Shown here one piece after another: positions 25,462 to 34,053 of a stretch of 64,000 nucleotides of DNA. The stretch is from Candidatus Latescibacterota bacterium. Lineage in GTDB: Bacteria; Latescibacterota; UBA2968. A program made the translations under genes and the position numbers. Positions within the stretch are counted from its first letter, which is position 1; every line of letters starts with the position of its first letter. Location of the stretch: NCBI GenBank assembly GCA_022821275.1, contig JAJEDY010000030.1:1-64000 (forward strand), given 5' to 3'. The notes below the pieces were generated by a model. That model was not told where the DNA came from. It worked only from the letters and a program-made list of their open reading frames with translations, and did no database searches.

Positions 25462-27402
25462 ATGGAAAAAGATCCATTTGCCGATTTGACCTGGGAAGAC
25501 CTTGAAGATTGGGCGGGTACTACAATCGTCAGCAGAGGACGCACCTACCAGCGCAACAGTAGCGTTTCTGATTTGGGCATCACATCCGAAGGCACACTCA
25601 TCGCCTATGTGCTGGGCAGCACGCGCTATGTCACGCAAGTGGCAATCCAGAATGGGGACTTGACATCAGAATGTACCTGTCCTTACTGGACAACTTGCAA
25701 ACATGCCGTTGCCGTGATATTGGAATACCTGATGTGCTTGAAGAACGACGTTGCAGTACCACAAATCCCGCAAACAGACGTCCGCATGGACATACTGCGA
25801 GAAACAGAGACAACCGGAGAAGAATACTGGGACCCCGAATTGGGTATGTGGACAGATGTAGAAGAACAATTAGAGGCCGAACAACAGCAGAACACCGAAC
25901 CCCTTTTAATTTACCTCGAAAAACAGACCAAAGCGCAACTTGTAGAACTACTTGACGAACTCACCGACGCCTTTCCCGATGTACGAGAATTTCTGGAGGA
26001 TCGTCGAAAAGTTCGCAGTGGCGACGCCAGCATCCTGCTCAAAGCGATCAGACAGGAAATAGCGGACATAAGAGAAGGACCCGATTGGGATGAGTATGAG
26101 TATGAGTATGAGCAGGAATATCAGCCTATGAGTTTCAACCGCCTGAAAACATATCTTCAGGCACTCCTTATAGCGGGTCATGCTGAGGAACTTCTTCAAG
26201 TGGGCAAAGAATTGATCAATGCCGTCAATTTCGCGCTTGACAACTACGATATCGAAGGAGACATAATCGACGAAGTCCCAGCCTGCATGGAAATAGTGGT
26301 CCGGGCTCTGCCGGCGTCATCCCTATCTTCGTCCGAACAACTAATCTGGGTGATAGATATAGAACTGGCAGACGGCTACGAACTGTGTTATAACGTGCTG
26401 GAAAATATTTGGAATAATGCAAATAAAAAATCCGACTGGCGCGAACTAGCCGACGAATTGCAAAAACGCCTTGCTGTCAAACAGACAGACAAGTACCTCC
26501 GAAACCAGTTGACCGGATGGCTCATCGCTGCACTTGAGCAAACCGGACGCGAGGATGAAATCATCCCTCTGCGTGAACGAGAGGCTGAAATCACCGGCGA
26601 CTATATACAACTGATAGACCTCCTGATTGAGGAAAAACACTATGAAGACGCTGAAAACTGGTGCCAGAAAGCCATTTCAAACACAGATCCCAACCATCAG
26701 GGCACTATCTCAGATATTGAAGACCGGCTACGTACCATCCGGGAAAAAACTGGTGACCATCTGAGTGCTGCGACCTTTTATGCGGAGGACTTTTTCTCGA
26801 ATCCTTCGCTACACACCTTTCAAGAATTGTGCAAATCTGCACAAAAGGCCAAAGTGGGACCAGCAGTCGAAGCCTGGGCGCGCTATTTTCTGGAAACAGG
26901 ACACTTGCCTCGAACAAAAGGCAGAAAGCGAAAAGGGGAACCCAATGACAAATGGCCTTTACCAAAGACGGAATTTGAAAAAGACATTGACGCTTCAGAA
27001 GGCCCCATGATCCATCTCCTGATCGAACTTGCCATCGCAGAGAAAAAACCAACAGAGGTTTTGAAGTGGTACGATATAAAACCATCCACAACAAACTACA
27101 CATGGGGCTACATGTACAAACCATCGCTCGAAGTAGCCCACGCCATCAAAGAAAAATATCCAGATCGTGCCATAGCGATCTGGAAAGAACAGGCCGAATC
27201 TGCGATCAGCCGCGTCCAGGTTTCCGGTTATCAGGAAGCTGGTACCTATCTCCGCGAAGTGCGAGACACATTAAAGCGTCTCAACAAAGAAAAAGAATGG
27301 GAAGCGTATTTGAGCGAGTTGAGAGACCAAAACAAAAGAAGGCCGCGCTGTCTCGAAGTCCTAAATGGCCTGGCAGGCAAGCGCATCATCGATAGGGAAT
27401 AG
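25462..27402 (+). CDS. SWIM zinc-finger protein with helical repeats
   Basis: 646 residues. The SWIM motif (CxCx(n)CxH) is at Cys71, Cys73, Cys79 and His81 in ECTCPYWTTCKH. The remaining ~500 residues are acidic and helix-rich, like TPR/HEAT-type repeats, with a run of alternating Glu/Tyr (EYEYEYEQEY) near 210. SWIM proteins bind DNA or partner proteins and sometimes sit beside SNF2 helicases; none is here. No signal peptide. It stands alone, convergent with the SulP-associated gene. Confidence 0.88.
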   Translation: MEKDPFADLTWEDLEDWAGTTIVSRGRTYQRNSSVSDLGITSEGTLIAYVLGSTRYVTQVAIQNGDLTSECTCPYWTTCKHAVAVILEYLMCLKNDVAVPQIPQTDVRMDILRETETTGEEYWDPELGMWTDVEEQLEAEQQQNTEPLLIYLEKQTKAQLVELLDELTDAFPDVREFLEDRRKVRSGDASILLKAIRQEIADIREGPDWDEYEYEYEQEYQPMSFNRLKTYLQALLIAGHAEELLQVGKELINAVNFALDNYDIEGDIIDEVPACMEIVVRALPASSLSSSEQLIWVIDIELADGYELCYNVLENIWNNANKKSDWRELADELQKRLAVKQTDKYLRNQLTGWLIAALEQTGREDEIIPLREREAEITGDYIQLIDLLIEEKHYEDAENWCQKAISNTDPNHQGTISDIEDRLRTIREKTGDHLSAATFYAEDFFSNPSLHTFQELCKSAQKAKVGPAVEAWARYFLETGHLPRTKGRKRKGEPNDKWPLPKTEFEKDIDASEGPMIHLLIELAIAEKKPTEVLKWYDIKPSTTNYTWGYMYKPSLEVAHAIKEKYPDRAIAIWKEQAESAISRVQVSGYQEAGTYLREVRDTLKRLNKEKEWEAYLSELRDQNKRRPRCLEVLNGLAGKRIIDRE

Positions 27403-27419
27403 GTTATGTCGGAGCCGCC

Positions 27420-28157
27420 CTATTCGACTGCAAACAGCCGGTTGCGCGCGGGTAGGCTGACAATCTTCGAGAAATGGTAGATCTGCAAATCGGGATGGTC
27501 GGGATCGACCGTGGTGGGCACTTCAATCACGAAATCGGCAAAGTGAGGGGCATTAAAAGCCACGAAAGCCAGCACCAGACAATCGACGAGCCGTTCGGGA
27601 CGCACCGAAAGGTCTGGAAAGGCAATCGGGCCGGTATCGACCTGGTAGCGGTCGTCATCACGGCGGGTATTCATCGTCTTAACCGGGCATTCAATCAGTG
27701 CCCGAAGTCCAGTTTCATCGTTGCGGATCTCGGTCTGCGAAACCAGCGGCGCGAAGCCATACGTCTCCTTGCGGATCGCCGCGTTCGTCGGCAACTCGCG
27801 AATCGTCGCACCTTCGACGAGGTGCAGGTCATAACCGCCAAACATCTCCGTGTACGAACGCGTTTCCCGATACCGGTCACTGAGATAGGCATGGCGCCTG
27901 AAAATGAGACCGTACCCGGCGCTGAAGATCGGCAGGAAATCGTAATTATCCCGCTGAAACAGATCCTTCTCGTGAAAAGTGTTCTCGCTCTTGCATGAGG
28001 CAGTCTGGTAGAAATCCTCACAAATCCCCCGCCTATCGTCGATAACGCGGGTGCGCGACTCGATCCAGAAACGCGCCTCATTGGCAGGCCCCTTCCCGAT
28101 CAGGAACGAACGCCCGTAATCCAGCGGGATCATGTCGATTTGCGTATCTTCACTCAC
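27420..28157 (-). CDS. Hypothetical protein coupled to the SulP transporter
   Basis: 245 residues, no membrane segment or signal peptide. I do not recognise a family. Visible features are an RDNYDFLPIFSAGYGLIFRR stretch near 90 and acidic, aspartate-rich loops. Its start overlaps the SulP stop by 4 bp (ATGA type), which implies obligate co-expression with that transporter. It could be a cytoplasmic regulator or a processing enzyme for the transported anion. GC is higher than in the SWIM gene next door. Confidence 0.75.
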   Translation of the reverse strand: MSEDTQIDMIPLDYGRSFLIGKGPANEARFWIESRTRVIDDRRGICEDFYQTASCKSENTFHEKDLFQRDNYDFLPIFSAGYGLIFRRHAYLSDRYRETRSYTEMFGGYDLHLVEGATIRELPTNAAIRKETYGFAPLVSQTEIRNDETGLRALIECPVKTMNTRRDDDRYQVDTGPIAFPDLSVRPERLVDCLVLAFVAFNAPHFADFVIEVPTTVDPDHPDLQIYHFSKIVSLPARNRLFAVE

Positions 28158-30397
28158 TGGTCTTCCTCCTGGTTCTGGGAATCCGCCTTCAATTGCCTGC
28201 CTTCCGGCACAGCCTGAAGACGTCCGCCGAGGATATATCGATACAGCTTGAGGGCAAGCCGCTCTTCGTGCTCCTCCAGCCAGTCCCGGGTAACCGGCGT
28301 CAGCACCATCGTTCGGCAGGATTCGTCCGCAACCACAGAAGCCGCTCTCTGGTCAGGCGCACCCGCTGGCCATATCGCATCGCCGGGACCGAACTGAAAC
28401 AGGCGCGCACCCGCTGAATCGTACCCGGAAGCCCGGCCCGAAAGCAACAGTTGCAGATCTTCCTGAGACGCATCCGATCCTGTGATAGTCTCGCCAGAGG
28501 AATACTCGTGAGGACTCAGATAGCCTTGAAGTTCCTCTATCAGATTCTCGAACTCCATCTGCCACTCCAGGTAGTGCTCGAGGTCATCGGCGGCGTGATC
28601 CAGCAGCGAGGCACGCCGCTCGTCTGCCATATCCACATCCGTATTCCACGCCTCAATAACGATATCCTCGCAGCGCTCGAGGGCACCATCCACATCCGGC
28701 TCTACCAGCAACTCATCATATACAGAAGGCGGAAGGCTTCGCCCAAGCCCTATCCTCAACCCCTCGGACAATGCGCTCAGAGCAACCCGCACCCCGGCCG
28801 CGTTCGCCGTCTGCAAAAACCTCCCCAGGACGCTCACTGCCGAGAAGTCAAAGCCGGAGACAGCATTGAAGTCCAGCAACAGGCAAGTGGGACGCGAAGT
28901 ACCGCTCAGGGACTGCCTGAGATGATCGGCCAGAGGGGACACGCTGCCAAAAAAGAGATAGCCGCGCAGCCGGTATGCCTGCACCCGCTCTCCCTCCTCC
29001 AGTAAGATGGCGCGATCGGGGACGGACCGAGTCTTGTTGCTCACGCGCTCGCGTGCGGTAAACTGCGATTCGATCGGATCCACGCGGCTCAGGCGCACGG
29101 CGAAAAACACCAGAGTGGCGACCATTCCGACAGCTACGCCCTCAAAGAGTCCGAAGTATATGATCACAAAGAAGATCAGCAGAATAATGCCGTACTCTGA
29201 CCAGGGAAGCTGTCTGTAGCTTGTCACGAGACCCTGGTCCAGCATGCCGAGACCGGCAAAGATCAGAATGCCGCCCACCAGCGGCGCCGGAACGAATTCC
29301 AGCATCCCGTCGCCCATGAACAACGCGACCCCGATCACAAAGGCGGCAACCACCCCGGTCAGGCGCGTTGCAGCTCCGAACAGCTTACTGCGCAGGGACG
29401 CTGGCACCACAATGGTCGCCACCGTACCGCCGCCCAGACCGGCGACCACACTCGCGACCCCCGTCACGCGGAACTCCCTGTCCCAGTCCAACTCTTGATT
29501 CGCAGCCAACTCGAGACCAGCGACATTCATGACCACGCAAATAAAAGCGACCAGAATCAGCGTCAGCATATGGGGGACTTGCGTAGCCATCAAAGACCAA
29601 TCTACATGCACCAGATCCGCGGGAAGCAGAGCCGGCCACAGGCTTCCATCCGCCGTGCTCGTGAGTAGCAATCCCTCTGCCCGCGCCTCGTCAGCCGAAA
29701 TGCCGAGACTGGCGAGTGCAAAATGATACGCAACGCAGGCAAGTACGACGCTCACCGGCAGGATCAGCGGGTTGCCCCAGCGTTTCATCGCGAAGTACAG
29801 GGCAATCCCATACACCACGCCTGGACTCCACTTCCACAGAACGGGAGGCTCTATGAGTGCGGGAATCATCCACCATTTCAGTTCTGCTCCCATCAACGAC
29901 AGGGCCGCCGGACACACGACAGCCCCTATTCCCGCTACAAATCCGCCTGCCACCGGATAGGGGATAAAACGCACCAGATTGACGAGTCCGAAACGTCCGA
30001 TCATGAAACAGCACACACCGGTGGCCACCGCACTGATCATGAGCACGACCACTGTGGTGACGAACAGCGTGTCGCCTTCCGCGCTGATCGAGATCGAGGA
30101 CCCGAACAGCGCCATCACAATCACCAGCGCGGGAGACAGACCCGCAATCACCCCGCGGTACCCGCTCGCGAGGGCTATAATCAGGCACACAGCGAAATTC
30201 CCGAACAGTATCAGACCGACGCCCTGGGAGGAATAGGAAGCCAGAGGTCCCGAGAATATAAAACTCCCAAACGCAATCTGCGCAATGAGCAGACCCAGGC
30301 CCGAAGTAAAGCCGACTGACAACACCAGAACGATCCTCGCGGGCAGGAGGTCAGCGCGAAGCTCAGATGCAAGGTCTCGGAGTGTGGATAGCGTCAT
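28154..30397 (-). CDS. SulP-family anion transporter with STAS and cyclic-nucleotide-binding-like domains
   Basis: 747 residues. The N-terminal 430 residues hold about 10-12 membrane segments typical of SulP (sulfate/bicarbonate) carriers. A STAS domain follows (about 465-575; CLLLDFNAVSGFDFSAVSVL). The C-terminus has an acidic helical linker and a cNMP-binding-like beta-roll (about 620-735; HEYSSGETITGSD, LQLLLSGRASGYD). This layout suggests transport gated by a small ligand. Because the window is rich in sulfatases, sulfate export or import is an attractive guess, but bicarbonate is equally possible. Confidence 0.9.
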   Translation of the reverse strand: MTLSTLRDLASELRADLLPARIVLVLSVGFTSGLGLLIAQIAFGSFIFSGPLASYSSQGVGLILFGNFAVCLIIALASGYRGVIAGLSPALVIVMALFGSSISISAEGDTLFVTTVVVLMISAVATGVCCFMIGRFGLVNLVRFIPYPVAGGFVAGIGAVVCPAALSLMGAELKWWMIPALIEPPVLWKWSPGVVYGIALYFAMKRWGNPLILPVSVVLACVAYHFALASLGISADEARAEGLLLTSTADGSLWPALLPADLVHVDWSLMATQVPHMLTLILVAFICVVMNVAGLELAANQELDWDREFRVTGVASVVAGLGGGTVATIVVPASLRSKLFGAATRLTGVVAAFVIGVALFMGDGMLEFVPAPLVGGILIFAGLGMLDQGLVTSYRQLPWSEYGIILLIFFVIIYFGLFEGVAVGMVATLVFFAVRLSRVDPIESQFTARERVSNKTRSVPDRAILLEEGERVQAYRLRGYLFFGSVSPLADHLRQSLSGTSRPTCLLLDFNAVSGFDFSAVSVLGRFLQTANAAGVRVALSALSEGLRIGLGRSLPPSVYDELLVEPDVDGALERCEDIVIEAWNTDVDMADERRASLLDHAADDLEHYLEWQMEFENLIEELQGYLSPHEYSSGETITGSDASQEDLQLLLSGRASGYDSAGARLFQFGPGDAIWPAGAPDQRAASVVADESCRTMVLTPVTRDWLEEHEERLALKLYRYILGGRLQAVPEGRQLKADSQNQEEDQ

Positions 30398-30407
30398 TTT
30401 TCACATC

Positions 30408-31397
30408 TCACTTCAAAAATCCCTGAACCCGCGGGTGATCGAGCACATCGGTATTGAGCACATCCCTGGGCGCGCGACCTTCAAGCGCGTCAATAATTTG
30501 TTCCACGCAACACTCGTCAAGCCGAATAGCGGACTCAACGGTAATGCCCGCGTTGTGATTGGTACAGATAATGCGGGGATGGTCCTTGTGAATCGCGCGC
30601 GTCTGATTGACCGGATCATCGACGAGATAATAATAGAGCCGCTCTTCTTTAATCGCCCGGTTCACCGCCTCATCATCCACCAGATTGCCGCGCGAGGGAT
30701 TGATCACTGAAGCGTGGGGTTTCATCGCGCAGAGCAAATCGTAAGTCACAACCGTATCATCGCCTGAAAGATGGAGAGAAATCGCATCGCACTCCTCAAA
30801 AAGAACGCGGGGATCATCGACCACCTCGGCATCGTACTGCGCGGCGACCTCGTCAATATCCGGACGGATATCATAGACGAGCAAACGTCCCGAATCCCCC
30901 AAAAGCGGACGCGCGCGCTCCGCCATCGCCTGACCGATCCGCCCCAGCCCCCAGATCCCCAGCGTAGAACCTTCCGCGTCATAAGTCCTGATAATCTCAA
31001 AATTCCCCGCATGGCTATTCCGGTTCAAAGTATAAACGCGCTTCAGCGCGGCCATCCACTGCGCGATCGCAAATTCGGCAACCGTAACCATATGCACAGG
31101 GGCAACCGTGACGATAACACCGCAATCAGTCGCGCGCGGCACATCGACCTTTTCAAACCCCACACCCCAGCGCGCAACAATGCGCAAATCGCGCGCCGTG
31201 GCGTAAAACTCAGGCGTAAACACAACCGAATCCGCCAGAACCCCCACCACACCCTCGGCGTGTTCGGCACCAAATTCGGACTCAGCGTAAAATTCCACCT
31301 CGGCGTATTCGCGCAACCGGTCAATCGCCTTTGTCCGCTCCTCAGATGCAAACTCGGGACCCTGCAATTTATCTGTAATGAGAATTTTTTGAGCCAT
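30408..31397 (-). CDS. D-isomer-specific 2-hydroxyacid dehydrogenase
   Basis: 329 residues. The Rossmann signature is LGIWGLGRIGQAMAER, and the catalytic set is readable as Arg in INPSRGNLVDD, an acidic DDP segment, and His in CTNHNAGIT. Oxidises or reduces 2-hydroxy acids with NAD(P); substrate not predictable. It lies 10 bp from the SulP gene and 48 bp from the isomerase-like gene on the same strand. Confidence 0.93.
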   Translation of the reverse strand: MAQKILITDKLQGPEFASEERTKAIDRLREYAEVEFYAESEFGAEHAEGVVGVLADSVVFTPEFYATARDLRIVARWGVGFEKVDVPRATDCGVIVTVAPVHMVTVAEFAIAQWMAALKRVYTLNRNSHAGNFEIIRTYDAEGSTLGIWGLGRIGQAMAERARPLLGDSGRLLVYDIRPDIDEVAAQYDAEVVDDPRVLFEECDAISLHLSGDDTVVTYDLLCAMKPHASVINPSRGNLVDDEAVNRAIKEERLYYYLVDDPVNQTRAIHKDHPRIICTNHNAGITVESAIRLDECCVEQIIDALEGRAPRDVLNTDVLDHPRVQGFLK

Positions 31398-31445
31398 ATC
31401 TCCCTCTGTGATTCGTCAATGAACTGCTGCCTTCTCTCGATTATC

Positions 31446-32339
31446 CTATCCAATCAGCGGCAACAACGTCTCAGCCGTTTTCTCCACCAGAAAAGTGTAA
31501 AACGCCTCACTCAACAAACTGCTCCCGTGATCCTGAATAAATTTGAGTTCCTCGGGTGTAATATCAACGGGATTGGTCTCAACCGCATTGGGGTACTCAT
31601 TGGCAGGCGTCCGATCAATCGGCGCGACAAACTCCACCGTAAGCGCGTCATCATAACCCACCTCTTTGAGCGTCGCCACCAATTTTCCCCAATCCCAGTT
31701 TCCCAGCCCACACGCCATGCGGTTGTTATCCGCCACATGAAAATCCACGAGCCGGTCGCCAGCATCCCGGATAGCTTGATACGGATCTGCCTCTTCGATA
31801 TTGATATGAAAAGCATCTAAACACACCCCGCAATTCGCACCCGTCGCCTCTGCCAGGGCAAGTGCCTGAGCACCCCGGGTAATAAAATACGTCTCAAACC
31901 GATTGATGGGTTCAATCGCGAGGCGAACTCCCTCGCTTTCGGAATGATCGTAAACCTCCTGCATGCCCGCCACAGCCCATTGCCACTCTTCATCGGGCGT
32001 GGCATCCGGCTCGATTTTTCCCACAGTAGCTGGTACCACAGTCAGCTCGCACCCATCGAGTTCTTTGACCATCGTAACACAATCCATGACGTACTGCACG
32101 GATTGTGCCCGAATCCCCGCATCTTTGGCCAGCATATTGCGGTCGCCCATCATCAACGTCACCGCCCCCCAGCAGCGGATATTGTATTTACCGAGCAAAG
32201 CGCGCACCTCTGACGTATCGTACCGCTCGGGTTCACCACTCAGTTCAATACTTTCATACCCGAATTTCGCCAACCTCGCGAGCGTGACTTCGAGAGACTC
32301 CGACCGCATCCAATTGTGCATAGATAAATGCATCATCAA
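31446..32339 (-). CDS. Sugar phosphate isomerase/epimerase-like TIM barrel
   Basis: 297 residues of the xylose-isomerase-like / AP-endonuclease-2 fold. Metal ligands are visible as Glu in LAIEPIN, Asp and His in CLDAFHINIEEADP, His in VDFHVADNN and Glu in LTVEFVAPID. The start overlaps the upstream dioxygenase stop by 4 bp, so both are translated from one message. Typical members epimerise or isomerise keto sugars or inositols. Confidence 0.92.
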   Translation of the reverse strand: MMMHLSMHNWMRSESLEVTLARLAKFGYESIELSGEPERYDTSEVRALLGKYNIRCWGAVTLMMGDRNMLAKDAGIRAQSVQYVMDCVTMVKELDGCELTVVPATVGKIEPDATPDEEWQWAVAGMQEVYDHSESEGVRLAIEPINRFETYFITRGAQALALAEATGANCGVCLDAFHINIEEADPYQAIRDAGDRLVDFHVADNNRMACGLGNWDWGKLVATLKEVGYDDALTVEFVAPIDRTPANEYPNAVETNPVDITPEELKFIQDHGSSLLSEAFYTFLVEKTAETLLPLIG

Positions 32340-33154
32340 CCTCCCTGAACAATAATATCCGGCGTATTTTCAACGCGCCCCCACCAGAGTGCCAAATCAA
32401 AAGTGGGATCTCCCGTCAGAAAACGCCAGAACTTGATGCGATTCATCAGTTCAATGCGATGGCGTTGCCCGTGCCAGGGAATCTTCTGGTTGAGTGCTTG
32501 TTTAACCTCGGGACTATCGAGATCGTCGGTATTCCACAAACGCTGTTGCCGAACCGTGGGATTGAGGCGCAGCTTAAACATATACCGATCCCTATCCGTA
32601 AAATTGCTCCGCGCCGAATGCCATATATTGGTATGCCAGAAAAACATCGTACCCGCTTCGCAAACCGCCTGCACCTGCCCTATGATATTCTGATAGCGTT
32701 TGATCTCGGCTTCGTGGACCCGACGAAATTGCGTGCCCGGCACAAAAAGCGTACCCCCACTTTCCAGCGGCGTATCTTCTGGAAAAAAGGAAATTTGAAT
32801 ATCGAAATGCAAATCGCGAATATCGTACTCGGCATCCTGATGCAAATTGGCACCCTTGCGCGTATTTGCCGGCGTGAGATGCGCCGCGTGGTGATCGTAT
32901 CGCGGATTGGGACCCACCAGACTGTGAATAATCGCCGCCACTTTGGGCAGGCGAAAAACCTTGCCAATCGCTTCATCGGGCCAGGACTCACTAAAAGGCG
33001 AACCCATCGGAGCGCGGCGCCTGAGCTTGCCCGTACTCATCTCTTCATGTGCAGCTTCGCAGAGTTCGCGCGGCACCAGATTGTCAAAGCGCAGAAACCC
33101 CGTGCTTGCAAACTGGGCCATTTCTACGGACGTAAGCAAAAGATTCTTATCCAT
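32336..33154 (-). CDS. Phytanoyl-CoA dioxygenase family protein
   Basis: 272 residues, Fe(II)/2-oxoglutarate oxygenase type. The metal triad is plausible: H-Q-D in NLHQDAEYD, then a distal His in FFWHTNIWHSARSN, with Arg/Lys residues (RYMFKLRLNPT) for 2-oxoglutarate. These enzymes hydroxylate lipids or small metabolites and are expanded in Poribacteria-like genomes. It overlaps the next two genes by 4 and 8 bp. Confidence 0.92.
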   Translation of the reverse strand: MDKNLLLTSVEMAQFASTGFLRFDNLVPRELCEAAHEEMSTGKLRRRAPMGSPFSESWPDEAIGKVFRLPKVAAIIHSLVGPNPRYDHHAAHLTPANTRKGANLHQDAEYDIRDLHFDIQISFFPEDTPLESGGTLFVPGTQFRRVHEAEIKRYQNIIGQVQAVCEAGTMFFWHTNIWHSARSNFTDRDRYMFKLRLNPTVRQQRLWNTDDLDSPEVKQALNQKIPWHGQRHRIELMNRIKFWRFLTGDPTFDLALWWGRVENTPDIIVQGG

Positions 33155-33437
33155 TTATAACCTCCATTTTTTCCAGGACAAATTCAAAATCGAGATAATC
33201 GTTTTCGTATTCGCGCCCAACTTGAGGCGCTTTAATAAAAGGCACCTGAATAACGCGCCAGCCATCGCGCATGGCATCCAACACAGAGTTGTAAGGCGGC
33301 TCGGCATCTTCACCTGCAGCTTCAAACATCTCATCAGTCGTCCCATCGTAAAGCGACCAGCCAACAACTTCGCTCTCCAAACTGGAATTGCCCAGATAGA
33401 GAAAGAGAAGTTTTTGTCTCAGTTGTGTTTCAGGCAT
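33147..33437 (-). CDS. Small hypothetical protein coupled to the dioxygenase
   Basis: 96 residues, acidic, no membrane segment. It ends 8 bp inside the dioxygenase gene, and its conserved-looking stretches (GWSLYDGT and GWRVIQVPFIKAP) suggest a folded cytoplasmic domain. I recognise no family. The coupling indicates it could be an accessory subunit. Confidence 0.7.
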   Translation of the reverse strand: MPETQLRQKLLFLYLGNSSLESEVVGWSLYDGTTDEMFEAAGEDAEPPYNSVLDAMRDGWRVIQVPFIKAPQVGREYENDYLDFEFVLEKMEVING

Positions 33438-33468
33438 TCGCGGATTCCTTTTAATAAATAGGAAGTTA

Positions 33469-33696
33469 TCAAACGAGGTTTTCAGTTGGGATCGTTCTTA
33501 AAAGATTCCCCATCACTTTTTTTGCGTTAAAGATATCGATCAGATAAACCTGATTATCTTTAAATTCAACAGTAAAACCATCACCTTCGATCACCTGGTC
33601 AGGTATGCCCCGCATATCTCGCCGAAAAAAGAGAATATTTCCGGTTTGAGGATCGATCTTCTTGTCAAAAAGTTCGGGCTTAAAGTTTAAATCCAT
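33469..33696 (-). CDS. Small hypothetical protein (75 aa)
   Basis: 75 residues with alternating strands (NILFFRRDMRGIPD, FTVEFKDNQVYLIDIF), likely a small beta-rich domain. A GAAAGG-type site precedes the ATG. No family recognised. It lies in the long minus-strand run between the Dabb protein and the 96-residue gene. Confidence 0.6.
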   Translation of the reverse strand: MDLNFKPELFDKKIDPQTGNILFFRRDMRGIPDQVIEGDGFTVEFKDNQVYLIDIFNAKKVMGNLLRTIPTENLV

Positions 33697-33742
33697 CGTT
33701 TTGCCTTTCGTCGATTATCAATAGTTCTTCGATTTGTTTGTT

Positions 33743-34042
33743 TCATACATCAAACACGAGCACATCATCGACAATTGGACGTATAAAAGTCTGACTGAGT
33801 GCTCTGTGGTCTGGATGCGGCAGGTAGAAATCTCGCGTAGCCTCATCCGTAAACCGAATAATAAACCCCCAGTCATAGCCGTAATTTTTACCCTCCGGGC
33901 TATTATTATATCCCGCAGTAATCTCCTCCATACCGGGAATACTCCCCTTTTCTTTAAGCGCAATCAAACCATCGTGGAGCGCCCGGGTCTGTTCTCGCGT
34001 AATCCCATCTTTGAGCTTGAGAAGAACGATATGATCTATCAT
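33743..34042 (-). CDS. Stress-responsive alpha/beta-barrel (Dabb) protein
   Basis: 99 residues. The Dabb pattern is MIDHIVLLKLKDGITREQT at the start and DWGFIIRFTDEATRDFYLPH in the middle, with a final VFDV strand. The ATG at 34042 follows AAAGGAG and is preferred to an in-frame extension that runs into the upstream gene. Dimeric Dabb proteins act as small monooxygenases or cyclases, sometimes with no known activity. It begins 11 bp after the upstream membrane gene. Confidence 0.88.
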   Translation of the reverse strand: MIDHIVLLKLKDGITREQTRALHDGLIALKEKGSIPGMEEITAGYNNSPEGKNYGYDWGFIIRFTDEATRDFYLPHPDHRALSQTFIRPIVDDVLVFDV

Positions 34043-34053
34043 AGAAACTCCTT

